In this document: one piece after another, positions 1 to 5,833 of the stretch
Layout of the letters: the number at the start of each line of letters is the position of its first letter
Numbering within the stretch: the stretch's first letter is position 1
Origin: Thiomicrorhabdus sp.
GTDB lineage: Bacteria; Pseudomonadota; Gammaproteobacteria; Thiomicrospirales; Thiomicrospiraceae
Assembly: GCA_015488565.1 (NCBI GenBank)
Contig: WFNQ01000037.1
Location: 1 to 9,153, forward strand
Direction: 5' to 3'
Length of the DNA stretch: 9,153 nucleotides
Translations under genes and position numbers: made by a program
The notes under the pieces: generated by a model
What the model was told of the DNA's origin: nothing
The model's input: the letters and a program-made list of their open reading frames with translations, nothing else
The model's database searches: none

Positions 1-689
1 CTCAACGTATTCACGGCCATTTTAAATACTTCATTGCCTTTCATGTTCATGGTACGTTCTTCAATCGCATCGGTCTGCGGTAACTTTGAAAGCCCTGATG
101 GCACATGAAGCAACTCTTCATACTGCCCATCTGCGTGAATATGCGTTGAAAGAATGCCTTGCTGCTCCGAGGCTTCTAATAATACCGCTCCCGCACCGTC
201 GCCAAACAACACGCAGGTATTGCGGTCTGTCCAATTGGTGATGCGCGACAGTGTCTCAGCCCCAACCACCAAAACACATTTGGCCATGCCGGTTTTAATA
301 AACTGATCGGCCACACTTAAAGCATAGACAAATCCAGAGCAGACGGCTTGAATATCAAATGCTGGACAGCCATGAATGGCTAAACGTTGCTGTAACAAAC
401 AGGCGGTACTGGGAAAGGTTTTATCTGGCGTGGTGGTTGCTACGATAATCATATCAATGGCACTGGCTTCTAGCCCCGCCATTTCGAGCGATTTTAATGT
501 CGCTTGCTCTGCCAAGTCACAGGTCGTCTCACCCTCGGCGGCAATATGACGTTGCTCAATTCCCGTGCGCTCACGAATCCATTCATCACTGGTGTCGACC
601 ATTTTTTCAAGATCAAGGTTCGTTACTATTTTTTCAGGTAGATACCCACCTGTCCCAATAATACGACTGTAAATTTTTTGACTCATCAT
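1..689 (-). CDS. fabH: 3-oxoacyl-ACP synthase III (KAS III), N-terminal part, runs off the left edge
   Basis: FabH condenses acetyl-CoA with malonyl-ACP in the cytoplasm and so starts type II fatty-acid synthesis. About 229 residues are visible; the last ~90 of the usual ~317, with the catalytic His and Asn, lie outside the window. The N-terminus reads MMSQKIYSRIIGTGGYLPE, then LEKMVDTSDEWI, RTGI and RHIAA, all matching E. coli FabH nearly in register. The active-site cysteine is Cys117 in AVCSGF (E. coli Cys112), followed by YALSVADQ and the FGDGAGA loop. Two adjacent ATG codons are possible starts (689-687 and 686-684). The first is chosen because GGAAAGG lies 9 bases upstream of it. The gene follows plsX, as in many bacteria, but 101 bases and a terminator-like hairpin separate them. 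Identity is secure from sequence; the missing end is not assessed. Confidence 0.96.
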   Translation of the reverse strand, partial: MMSQKIYSRIIGTGGYLPEKIVTNLDLEKMVDTSDEWIRERTGIEQRHIAAEGETTCDLAEQATLKSLEMAGLEASAIDMIIVATTTPDKTFPSTACLLQQRLAIHGCPAFDIQAVCSGFVYALSVADQFIKTGMAKCVLVVGAETLSRITNWTDRNTCVLFGDGAGAVLLEASEQQGILSTHIHADGQYEELLHVPSGLSKLPQTDAIEERTMNMKGNEVFKMAVNTL

Positions 690-724
690 GTTAAGAAACC
701 TTTCCAAGCGAAATAGAGTAAAGC

Positions 725-751
725 AAAAAGGCGTTTAAGAACGCCTTTTTT
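725..751 (-). terminator. Rho-independent terminator-like hairpin between plsX and fabH
   Basis: An 11-bp perfect stem (725-735 with 740-750, core GGCGTT/AACGCC) encloses a 4-base loop. A-runs on one side and T-runs on the other make it terminator-like in both directions. On the minus strand it follows the plsX stop by about 40 bases and precedes fabH. It may end or attenuate the yceD-rpmF-plsX transcript. The U-run in the minus direction is partly within the stem, so efficiency is uncertain. Confidence 0.7.
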
Positions 752-790
752 AGAGTATGTTGGTTTTTTAAAAAAAGGGAAGAGAACGGC

Positions 791-1822
791 CTACTCAGCA
801 CCCACTTCATTGGCTTGTTGTTTAATCAACTTAGACACTTCTGAAGAGATAAGCTCCGGCACATTTTTCATTATCTCTAAACGCGCTTCAGCGATGGCAT
901 GAAAATAAGAATCTTGATCGGCACTGCCATGACTTTTAATGACAATTTTACGCAAACCTAATAAAGAAGCACCATTATAACGCCCAGGATCCACTTTATC
1001 TTTAAACGACTTTAAAACAGGATAAGCAATGACGGCGACCAGTTTGGTAAAAATATTTTTATTAAATGCCCCTTTCAAATAGAAAGAGATCATTTTAGCC
1101 ACCCCTTCACTGGACTTTAAGGCGATGTTACCATCAAAGCCATCGCAGGCAACCACATCCACATCCCCTTTAAAGATATCATTTCCTTCAACATACCCAA
1201 TATAGTTCATGCTAGGTAGTTGCAAAAGTAAGTGTGCTTCTTTAATACGTGGATGCCCTTTTATCTCTTCCTCTCCAATATTCAGCAACCCCACTCTCGG
1301 AGAGGGGTTATCATCTACCGCTTGAGCCAGCACGCTTCCCATCATGGCAAATTGCGCTAATTGCTCTCCCGTACAGCCAACATTCGCCCCCAAATCCAGT
1401 ACATGCACATGGCCTTTAATGGTTGGCATGGTGGTACAAATGGCTGGGCGTTCTATATCAGGAAGCATCTTTAGCACAAACTTAGCGACCGCCATTAAGG
1501 CACCCGTATTTCCAGCGCTAACACAGGCTTGCGCCCGATCTTCTTTCACTAAATTTAAGGCAATACGCATGGAAGATTGTTTTTTCTTTCTTAACGCATT
1601 CGAGGGTAAATCGTCCATTTCAACCACTTGTTCAGCGTGTTGGACAGAGATTCGAGAGTCATCGTATTGATATTTTGAAAGTTCAGCATGAATTAAGTCT
1701 TCTTTACCGACTAAAACAATGTGAATATCAGAGAATTTTTTGAGTGCATCGAGGGACGCTGGGACGGTGACAGGTAAACCATGGTCACCGCCCATCGCAT
1801 CGATGGCAATTGTGATAGCCAA
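791..1822 (-). CDS. plsX: Phosphate acyltransferase PlsX (acyl-ACP:phosphate transacylase)
   Basis: PlsX converts acyl-ACP to acyl-phosphate, the donor used by PlsY to acylate glycerol-3-phosphate, at the start of phospholipid synthesis. It is a peripheral membrane enzyme. The 343-residue product is close to the family length (E. coli 356). Family signatures are visible in order: DAMGGD (8-13), RKKKQSSM (78-85), VSAGNTGALMA (101-111), LDLGANVGC (142-150), NIGEEEIKG (181-189), CDGFDGNIALKSSEG (226-240) and IKSHGSAD (295-302). The start is TTG (1822-1820). An in-frame stop, the TAA of rpmF, lies only six bases upstream, so no longer start exists. The next ATG would remove the conserved first strand. 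AAGG inside the last rpmF codons is the likely ribosome site, about 11 bases away, suggesting translational coupling to rpmF. It is cotranscribed with rpmF and yceD; fabH follows after a hairpin. Confidence 0.97.
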   Translation of the reverse strand: MAITIAIDAMGGDHGLPVTVPASLDALKKFSDIHIVLVGKEDLIHAELSKYQYDDSRISVQHAEQVVEMDDLPSNALRKKKQSSMRIALNLVKEDRAQACVSAGNTGALMAVAKFVLKMLPDIERPAICTTMPTIKGHVHVLDLGANVGCTGEQLAQFAMMGSVLAQAVDDNPSPRVGLLNIGEEEIKGHPRIKEAHLLLQLPSMNYIGYVEGNDIFKGDVDVVACDGFDGNIALKSSEGVAKMISFYLKGAFNKNIFTKLVAVIAYPVLKSFKDKVDPGRYNGASLLGLRKIVIKSHGSADQDSYFHAIAEARLEIMKNVPELISSEVSKLIKQQANEVGAE

Positions 1823-1828
1823 GATAAA

Positions 1829-2005
1829 TTAAGCCTTATCTTGAACGACTTTTTTACCTTTATAGTAGCCATCTGCTGTTACATGATGACGACGATGAAC
1901 TTCACCTGTTGTTTCATCTACGGTTAAAGTTGGTGCAGATAGTGAATCATGTGAACGACGCATTCCACGTCTTGATGGGGTTTTACGGCTCTTTTGGACT
2001 GCCAT
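1829..2005 (-). CDS. rpmF: 50S ribosomal protein L32
   Basis: This is a small basic protein of the large ribosomal subunit, 58 residues long (E. coli 57). It begins MAVQKSRKTPSRRGMRRSHD, then has the conserved RRHHVTADGYYKG segment near residues 38-50. There are no cysteines, so this is the zinc-free type of L32, as in E. coli. The ATG at 2005-2003 is preceded by a good Shine-Dalgarno AGGAGA (2016-2011) at six bases. The gene sits 36 bases after yceD and six bases before the TTG of plsX, the classic yceD-rpmF-plsX cluster. The A/T-rich gap upstream could carry its own promoter (TAGAAT at 2031-2026 as -10, weak -35), which would suit the higher expression a ribosomal protein needs. Confidence 0.97.
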   Translation of the reverse strand: MAVQKSRKTPSRRGMRRSHDSLSAPTLTVDETTGEVHRRHHVTADGYYKGKKVVQDKA

Positions 2006-2010
2006 GGTAC

Positions 2011-2016
2011 TCTCCT
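2011..2016 (-). promoter_or_regulatory. Strong Shine-Dalgarno of rpmF
   Basis: AGGAGA read on the minus strand, six bases before the rpmF ATG. It is the clearest ribosome-binding site in the window and fits high translation of L32. Confidence 0.8.
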
Positions 2017-2041
2017 AAATAAAGTATTCTATAGTAATTTT

Positions 2042-2581
2042 TTATTTTTTTAACGTTTGCAATATTGCAAACGGGTTTGTTTTTTCAGCACTGTCGTCAT
2101 CGGCAATCACTGAGGCACTCTCATTGTTATACTGCATTGAACTTGAATCATTAATTGGTGCAAGTGGCACGGACAATAACAACTCTTCTTCAACCCAATT
2201 AAAAGAGGACATTTTATCCTCTGTTAATTCAAACACCTCAATTTCTGCCGGTAAATCTTCTGTCAATACCAGCGATTCGGTAAAAACGCCGGTCACTTCT
2301 GACTGAATCAAAAGATCAAACATCTCTAACGAACGCTGACACTGTAACTCAAGAACCGTCTCCAACTTCATCGTAAAAGCAGGAAACTTTAACACTCTAT
2401 CGTAATAAAAATTCAGTTCAACCTGAACGTCACGATCCGCACTTCCAATCAACTCAACCAAACGCTTTAAACGGCTTTGATTGACACGCCCCACAAATTG
2501 TTTATTATGGTTTACCGCGTTAATTGGATCAATAAATTCAGGTAGCTTGTCTAACATAGGCGCGAATGATACCGTTATCAT
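2042..2581 (-). CDS. yceD: YceD/DUF177 family protein, 23S rRNA accumulation factor
   Basis: YceD proteins are almost always encoded directly upstream of rpmF. They have been linked to normal 23S rRNA accumulation; the biochemical role is not well defined. The 179-residue product is typical in length (E. coli 173). Visible family features are the LELQCQRSLEMF segment (residues ~127-138 of the family alignment, keeping only the second Cys-like position of the ECQRC motif), the VEEELLLSVPLAPIN block, and the conserved C-terminal NPFAILQTLKK. The residues between the last two blocks are Ser/Asn/Asp-rich and likely flexible. The ATG at 2581-2579 has no good Shine-Dalgarno, only an A/T-rich leader. 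The gene diverges from yceF across 137 bases. Its last codons contain a perfect 20-bp palindrome (2054-2073). Confidence 0.9.
   Translation of the reverse strand: MITVSFAPMLDKLPEFIDPINAVNHNKQFVGRVNQSRLKRLVELIGSADRDVQVELNFYYDRVLKFPAFTMKLETVLELQCQRSLEMFDLLIQSEVTGVFTESLVLTEDLPAEIEVFELTEDKMSSFNWVEEELLLSVPLAPINDSSSMQYNNESASVIADDDSAEKTNPFAILQTLKK
2054..2073. repeat. Perfect 20-bp palindrome at the 3' end of yceD
   Basis: CGTTTGCAAT is followed at once by its exact reverse complement. It lies in the codons for the conserved C-terminus of YceD, about 50 bases upstream of the rpmF start. It abuts the -35 position of a possible rpmF promoter, so it could be an operator. It has no terminator-like U-run on the minus strand. 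Coding constraint explains part of the sequence, not the symmetry. Confidence 0.6.
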
Positions 2582-2718
2582 TTGATTAAGTCAAAAAATA
2601 ACGTAAAAAAAACAGATTACGCCTTCTCCATACAAGCCCCAATATTTAGAACGGCAAGCAACCCCTGTTTTTTCATACAAAACAACTTGTTACAAAACCA
2701 AAAAGCGATTTAATTTTT
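2582..2718. promoter_or_regulatory. Divergent yceD / yceF intergenic region
   Basis: This 137-base A/T-rich gap must hold the promoters for the minus-strand yceD operon and for yceF. On the plus strand TTGTTA (2687-2692), 16 bases, TTTAAT (2709-2714) is a possible sigma70 promoter. It would start transcription at about the yceF ATG, giving almost no leader. On the minus strand I see only weak matches. No terminator or small gene is visible. Confidence 0.4.
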
Positions 2719-3351
2719 ATGCCTCATAATACTACTGTAATAAAATCAAACACGGCTCTGCCACCGATTATTTTAGCTTCCACCTCCTCTTTTCGGGCTC
2801 AGCTACTCAATAAGCTCCATTTACCATTTAAACAAGTCTCGCCAGACGTTGATGAAACACCTTTAGAGAAGGAACACCCTAAAGCAATGGTGACTCGCCT
2901 TTCTAAAGCAAAAGCCCAAGCGATTGCACAACAGCAACCAAATAGCATCATCATCGCTTCTGACCAGTGTGCCGTTTTTCAAGACCGACCTATTGGCAAA
3001 CCCCACACAACCGACAACGCCATCAAACAACTACAACAATTTAGCCAACAAGCCATTACCTTCTATACCGGATTGTGCGTCATCAATACCGCCACACAAC
3101 AGGTTTTTTCTTGCATGGATACAACCCAAGTTCATTTTAGAAAACTCTCCCAAGAAGTCATTAAACACTACATTGAGATTGAGCAACCTTTACATTGTGC
3201 AGGAAGTTTCAAGTCCGAAGGATTGGGCATCACCCTCTTCGAAAAGATTCTTAGCAACGATCCAAATGCGCTCATTGGCCTGCCGCTAATCGAGCTGACA
3301 AGCATTTTCAACCGGATGGGATACACCCTTCCACTTAAGCCGAATACTTAA
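2719..3351 (+). CDS. yceF: 7-methyl-GTP pyrophosphatase, Maf/YceF family
   Basis: Maf-family nucleotide pyrophosphatases hydrolyse non-canonical nucleotides to monophosphates. The YceF branch prefers 7-methyl-GTP and is thought to clean the nucleotide pool in the cytoplasm. The 210-residue product carries the family signatures: ILASTSSFRAQLL (18-30), PDVDETP (42-48), RLSKAKAQA (60-68), the IIASDQ motif (78-83, the Asp-Gln form typical of YceF), IGKP (92-95), FYTGL (115-119) and HCAGSFKSEGLGITLFE (159-175), then IGLPL (186-190). It has about 13 residues before the usual start of the family, but no nearer start codon exists and the ATG at 2719 is the only choice. There is no clear Shine-Dalgarno, so it may be weakly expressed or leaderless. 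It converges on the HAD gene with a 16-base gap and no visible terminator. Confidence 0.94.
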   Translation: MPHNTTVIKSNTALPPIILASTSSFRAQLLNKLHLPFKQVSPDVDETPLEKEHPKAMVTRLSKAKAQAIAQQQPNSIIIASDQCAVFQDRPIGKPHTTDNAIKQLQQFSQQAITFYTGLCVINTATQQVFSCMDTTQVHFRKLSQEVIKHYIEIEQPLHCAGSFKSEGLGITLFEKILSNDPNALIGLPLIELTSIFNRMGYTLPLKPNT

Positions 3352-3367
3352 ACAACTCAACACCCCA

Positions 3368-4024
3368 TCAAATACGGGCAAGCAGCCATGCATTCAACTC
3401 TTGCAATGAGTTCAGCTCTGCCACGGGGTTATAAGGTGAAAGTACCTCCATTTGATGCACACCATGACTCAACGCCACCCGATCCATGCCAATGTTTTGC
3501 GCCATCTCCATATCAAACGTAGTATCGCCAATCATAACCGCGTCATCTGCCGAGACATTAAATTCTGTCAATATTTGCTCTAACATCAACGGATCGGGCT
3601 TTGAAGCCGATTCCACTGGTGTGCGTGTCATATCAAAATAGACACCAAATCCACTCTCTTTTAAGACTTGATTCAATCCCTTACGGCTCTTACCCGTTGC
3701 AACCGCCAACTTAACACCAGACTGACTTAAATTGAACAGTAACGCTTCAGCACCATCAAAAGCCTCCATCGGAACATCGCACTCTTCTAGAAAAAACTGA
3801 GTATAAGCTTCGGCCATCATAACAACCTGATGCTGGTCAGCATGGGGATACAATCCCAAAATAGCATTTTCTAAACTCAAACCAATAATTTGCTTTGATT
3901 CATCATGAGGCAGCACGGGAAAACCACATGATTTAGCCGCATACTGAATTGAATTGACGATACGCTTTTCTGAATTCATCAACGTACCGTCCCAATCAAA
4001 AATAATCACTTTATATTTCTTCAT
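3368..4024 (-). CDS. HAD-superfamily hydrolase, phosphoglycolate phosphatase-like (subfamily IA)
   Basis: This is probably a small-molecule phosphatase of the cytoplasm; the substrate cannot be told from sequence. All four HAD motifs are present in the 218-residue product: motif I DWDGT (10-14, nucleophile Asp10 and general acid Asp12), motif II Thr110 in AVATGKS, motif III Lys142 in SKPDP, and motif IV GDTTFD (166-171). Residues ~16-90 form the expected helical cap. The ATG at 4024 is chosen. A GTG directly before it (4027) is an alternative that adds one residue. AGAAGAG (4041-4035) serves as a weak ribosome site. It lies 15 bases after the rluC stop, clearly in the same transcript. A HAD gene directly after rluC is also found in Pseudomonas, where it is likewise uncharacterised. 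The name gph is not used because that role is not shown. Confidence 0.9.
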   Translation of the reverse strand: MKKYKVIIFDWDGTLMNSEKRIVNSIQYAAKSCGFPVLPHDESKQIIGLSLENAILGLYPHADQHQVVMMAEAYTQFFLEECDVPMEAFDGAEALLFNLSQSGVKLAVATGKSRKGLNQVLKESGFGVYFDMTRTPVESASKPDPLMLEQILTEFNVSADDAVMIGDTTFDMEMAQNIGMDRVALSHGVHQMEVLSPYNPVAELNSLQELNAWLLARI

Positions 4025-4039
4025 CACGCTTTAACTCTT

Positions 4040-4999
4040 CTACTTTTTTAATGTGTTAATTATTTGTTTAAAATCAGAATACAATGGTGCTTCAAACAGC
4101 ATCCACTCTTGGGTTGCAGGATGGGTAAACCCTAAAAACTGTGCGTGTAACGCCAAACGCTTCATCCCCATTTTTCGAAACTGTTTATTCTCTTCTCGAT
4201 TACCATAGCGATCATCGCCGAGCAATGCACACCCCTGCGCTAACGCGTGTACTCGAATCTGATGGGTTCGTCCTGTTTTCAATTTTACCGACATCAAATC
4301 ACATCCATCCAAATGCGACTCTAACCGAAAATAACTTATCGCCTCCTTACCCTCCTCTCCTTTTTTAGCCACGGAAACATGCCACCCTCCATTCTCTAGG
4401 TGGTCTTTTCGTAACGGCAAGTTTATTTTTTTAACCTGATTCAACACTATATCCGGCCAACGCCCCATGACAATCGCCAAATAACGCTTATCAAATTTAT
4501 TCGCTCTAATCTGGGCATGAAGGTCTTTTAAAATAGAGGCTTTTTTCGCAATCAACAAACAGCCAGAGGTATCTCGATCAATGCGATGCACCAGCTCCAG
4601 ACGCTTCGCCAATGGCCTTAGCACCCGTACTACTTCAATTAACCCCCAGTTCATTCCACCACCGCCATGCACGGCGATACCAGATGGCTTATTAATCACC
4701 ATGAGATCTTTATCTTCAAATAAAATGCTCTCTTCAATACGCCTTAATTGGCTATGAGGAATATCAGACTCATTTATCTCAATTTTTTCGGGTACTTTAA
4801 CAGGGGGGATTCGAACCATATCGCCTACCTTAAGGCGTGTACTGACTTTGACTCGCCCTTTATTTACTCGCACTTCACCTTTACGAATAATGCGATAAAT
4901 CAAGGTTCTCGGAGCCTTACGTAAATGACGCATCATAAAATTATCAATCCGCTGCCCCTCATCCTCTTCTGTCACCTCAACGATTCTTACATTTGCCAT
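4040..4999 (-). CDS. rluC: 23S rRNA pseudouridine synthase RluC
   Basis: In E. coli RluC makes pseudouridines 955, 2504 and 2580 of 23S rRNA. The 319-residue product (E. coli also 319) has an N-terminal S4 RNA-binding domain (about 17-70, with QRIDNF and RKGEVRVNKGR) and a RluA-type catalytic domain. The latter begins at INKPSGIAVHGG (102-113). The catalytic Asp141 is in HRIDRDTSG, and the KTGRTHQIRVH motif is at 241-251, followed by LGDDRYG. The stop is TAG. The ATG at 4999 is chosen because it matches the E. coli length. A GTG at 5017 would add six residues and overlap a possible -10 box, and neither start has a clear Shine-Dalgarno. The HAD phosphatase gene follows 15 bases downstream. RluC diverges from rne, as in E. 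coli. Paralogue identity rests on the S4 domain, the overall match and position next to rne. Confidence 0.93.
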   Translation of the reverse strand: MANVRIVEVTEEDEGQRIDNFMMRHLRKAPRTLIYRIIRKGEVRVNKGRVKVSTRLKVGDMVRIPPVKVPEKIEINESDIPHSQLRRIEESILFEDKDLMVINKPSGIAVHGGGGMNWGLIEVVRVLRPLAKRLELVHRIDRDTSGCLLIAKKASILKDLHAQIRANKFDKRYLAIVMGRWPDIVLNQVKKINLPLRKDHLENGGWHVSVAKKGEEGKEAISYFRLESHLDGCDLMSVKLKTGRTHQIRVHALAQGCALLGDDRYGNREENKQFRKMGMKRLALHAQFLGFTHPATQEWMLFEAPLYSDFKQIINTLKK

Positions 5000-5009
5000 A
5001 CTTTTTAAA

Positions 5010-5041
5010 CTATCCACAGATTATTCACAATTTTTGCCACA
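5010..5041. promoter_or_regulatory. Cluster of DnaA-box-like sequences upstream of rluC
   Basis: CTATCCACA (5010-5018, one mismatch to TTATCCACA), TTATTCACA (5021-5029, full match to TTATNCACA) and TTTGCCACA (5033-5041, two mismatches) lie in the same orientation with starts 11 and 12 bases apart, close to one helical turn. They overlap the likely rluC promoter. Binding is inferred only. Confidence 0.35.
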
Positions 5042-5068
5042 GTTTACAGGCTGAATGGCATGTTGTCA

Positions 5069-5097
5069 TTGCATCACACAAAAATGAATGCTATATT
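5069..5097 (+). promoter_or_regulatory. Possible extended -10 promoter for rne
   Basis: TTGCAT (5069-5074), a 17-base spacer, then TATATT (5092-5097) preceded by TG at 5089-5090. The -35 is poor, but the extended -10 is good. Use of this site would give a leader of roughly 730 bases. Other starts closer to rne are possible. Confidence 0.35.
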
Positions 5098-5369
5098 TGC
5101 TCCCGCTAAATTTGTAAGTTGATCTCATCATCGAAAAAAATGGATGATGAATGTAAAAGAATTTGTTAAAAATAACAAAAAAAGTTTCAACATTGCTTTC
5201 GCAGTAAAACAAACTTTTTCTGTTACCGACTAAAACTCTGGGTCAGCACTGAATGCAAGAAAAAAGCCTAAAACTGATTGGCGCAGAACGCTCTTAAAAA
5301 GATTCCTAAGACGTCAATACAGTGATACGAGAACAATTTTAAGATTTAAAAGTAAAACATTGTAAAACA

Positions 5370-5384
5370 CAGACAAACTGTCTG
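5370..5384 (+). promoter_or_regulatory. Small hairpin in the probable rne leader
   Basis: CAGACA, a three-base loop AAC, then TGTCTG: a perfect 6-bp stem. It is followed eight bases later by a larger hairpin, so the two may form a tandem structured element of the leader. Confidence 0.4.
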
Positions 5385-5391
5385 CCGGCTA

Positions 5392-5433
5392 GAGCAAGTG
5401 GCCCACAAATAAAACACATAGAGGCCTTTGCTC
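5392..5433 (+). promoter_or_regulatory. Larger hairpin in the probable rne leader
   Basis: GAGCAAGTGGCC (5392-5403) pairs with GGCCTTTGCTC (5423-5433). This gives six pairs, a G-U pair, one bulged base and four G-C pairs, with a 19-base A-rich loop. The single-stranded A-rich loop is the type of site RNase E cuts. A role in autoregulation is inferred by analogy with the E. coli rne leader. Confidence 0.45.
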
Positions 5434-5833
5434 AATACGAATGTTACACAAAAATAGACCCCAGTGATTTGCAATACGGTAAATCATTTAGCCTAACATG
5501 GCATTTTAAAGATAAAAACAGCGATGAATCAAACGCCGCATAAATAAGAATAAAAATAGGTGACCTACACTATGCCAAGCAACGCACAAGCGAGATGGCA
5601 AGGTCAAAAACCGGAATAAAGGCAAACCAATTGAACAACGCCATAACCGCCCATTTTTCACCTATTGCCCCTTAATATGCCCCGTTTAATCTTCGTATGT
5701 TTACTCCAAAAGCCCACTATTTTTGCCGCAACAACCCGCCTAAACAACATCTACTTTTCAACCTAACCAATTATTTTCGTTGGATTTTTTCTTTAAAACA
5801 TGCTCCCAGCATTACCTAAGAAAAGAGAACAGC

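Larger units (their letters stand above)
5000..5833. other. Long non-coding gap between divergent rluC and rne; probable rne leader
   Basis: About 830 bases lie here without a convincing gene. In E. coli the rne mRNA has a leader of about 361 bases whose hairpins let RNase E cleave its own message and set its level. A similar role here is inferred, not shown. Visible elements from left to right: a cluster of DnaA-box-like sites (5010-5041), a possible extended -10 promoter (5069-5097), an 8-bp inverted repeat (5125-5150), an A/T-only 7-bp repeat (5162-5179), and three hairpins (5288-5314, 5370-5384, 5392-5433). There is also an open frame without a start (5343-5543). A weak CCAAT/GTTGG stem followed by a T-run sits at 5767-5794, just ahead of rne. 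Confidence 0.6.

Noticed and set aside
1344..1670. A 108-codon plus-strand open frame inside plsX
   Set aside because: It is antisense to the conserved core of plsX, has no family resemblance and no ribosome site.
2124..2306. A 60-codon plus-strand frame within yceD
   Set aside because: Antisense to yceD with Ser/Asn-rich low-complexity content and no ribosome site.
3352..3367. Possible terminator between convergent yceF and the HAD gene
   Set aside because: Only 16 bases with no hairpin or T-run. Transcripts may simply overlap or end by Rho.
5572..5619. A 15-codon reading frame starting ATG in the rne upstream region
   Set aside because: Too short and without a distinctive product. GGTG upstream is a weak ribosome site, so chance is the simplest explanation.
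5780..5833. N-terminal extension of RNase E from a TTG
   Set aside because: RNase E proteins start at MKRMLINATQ. The extra 18 residues match nothing, and the ATG at 5834 has a purine-rich upstream stretch.
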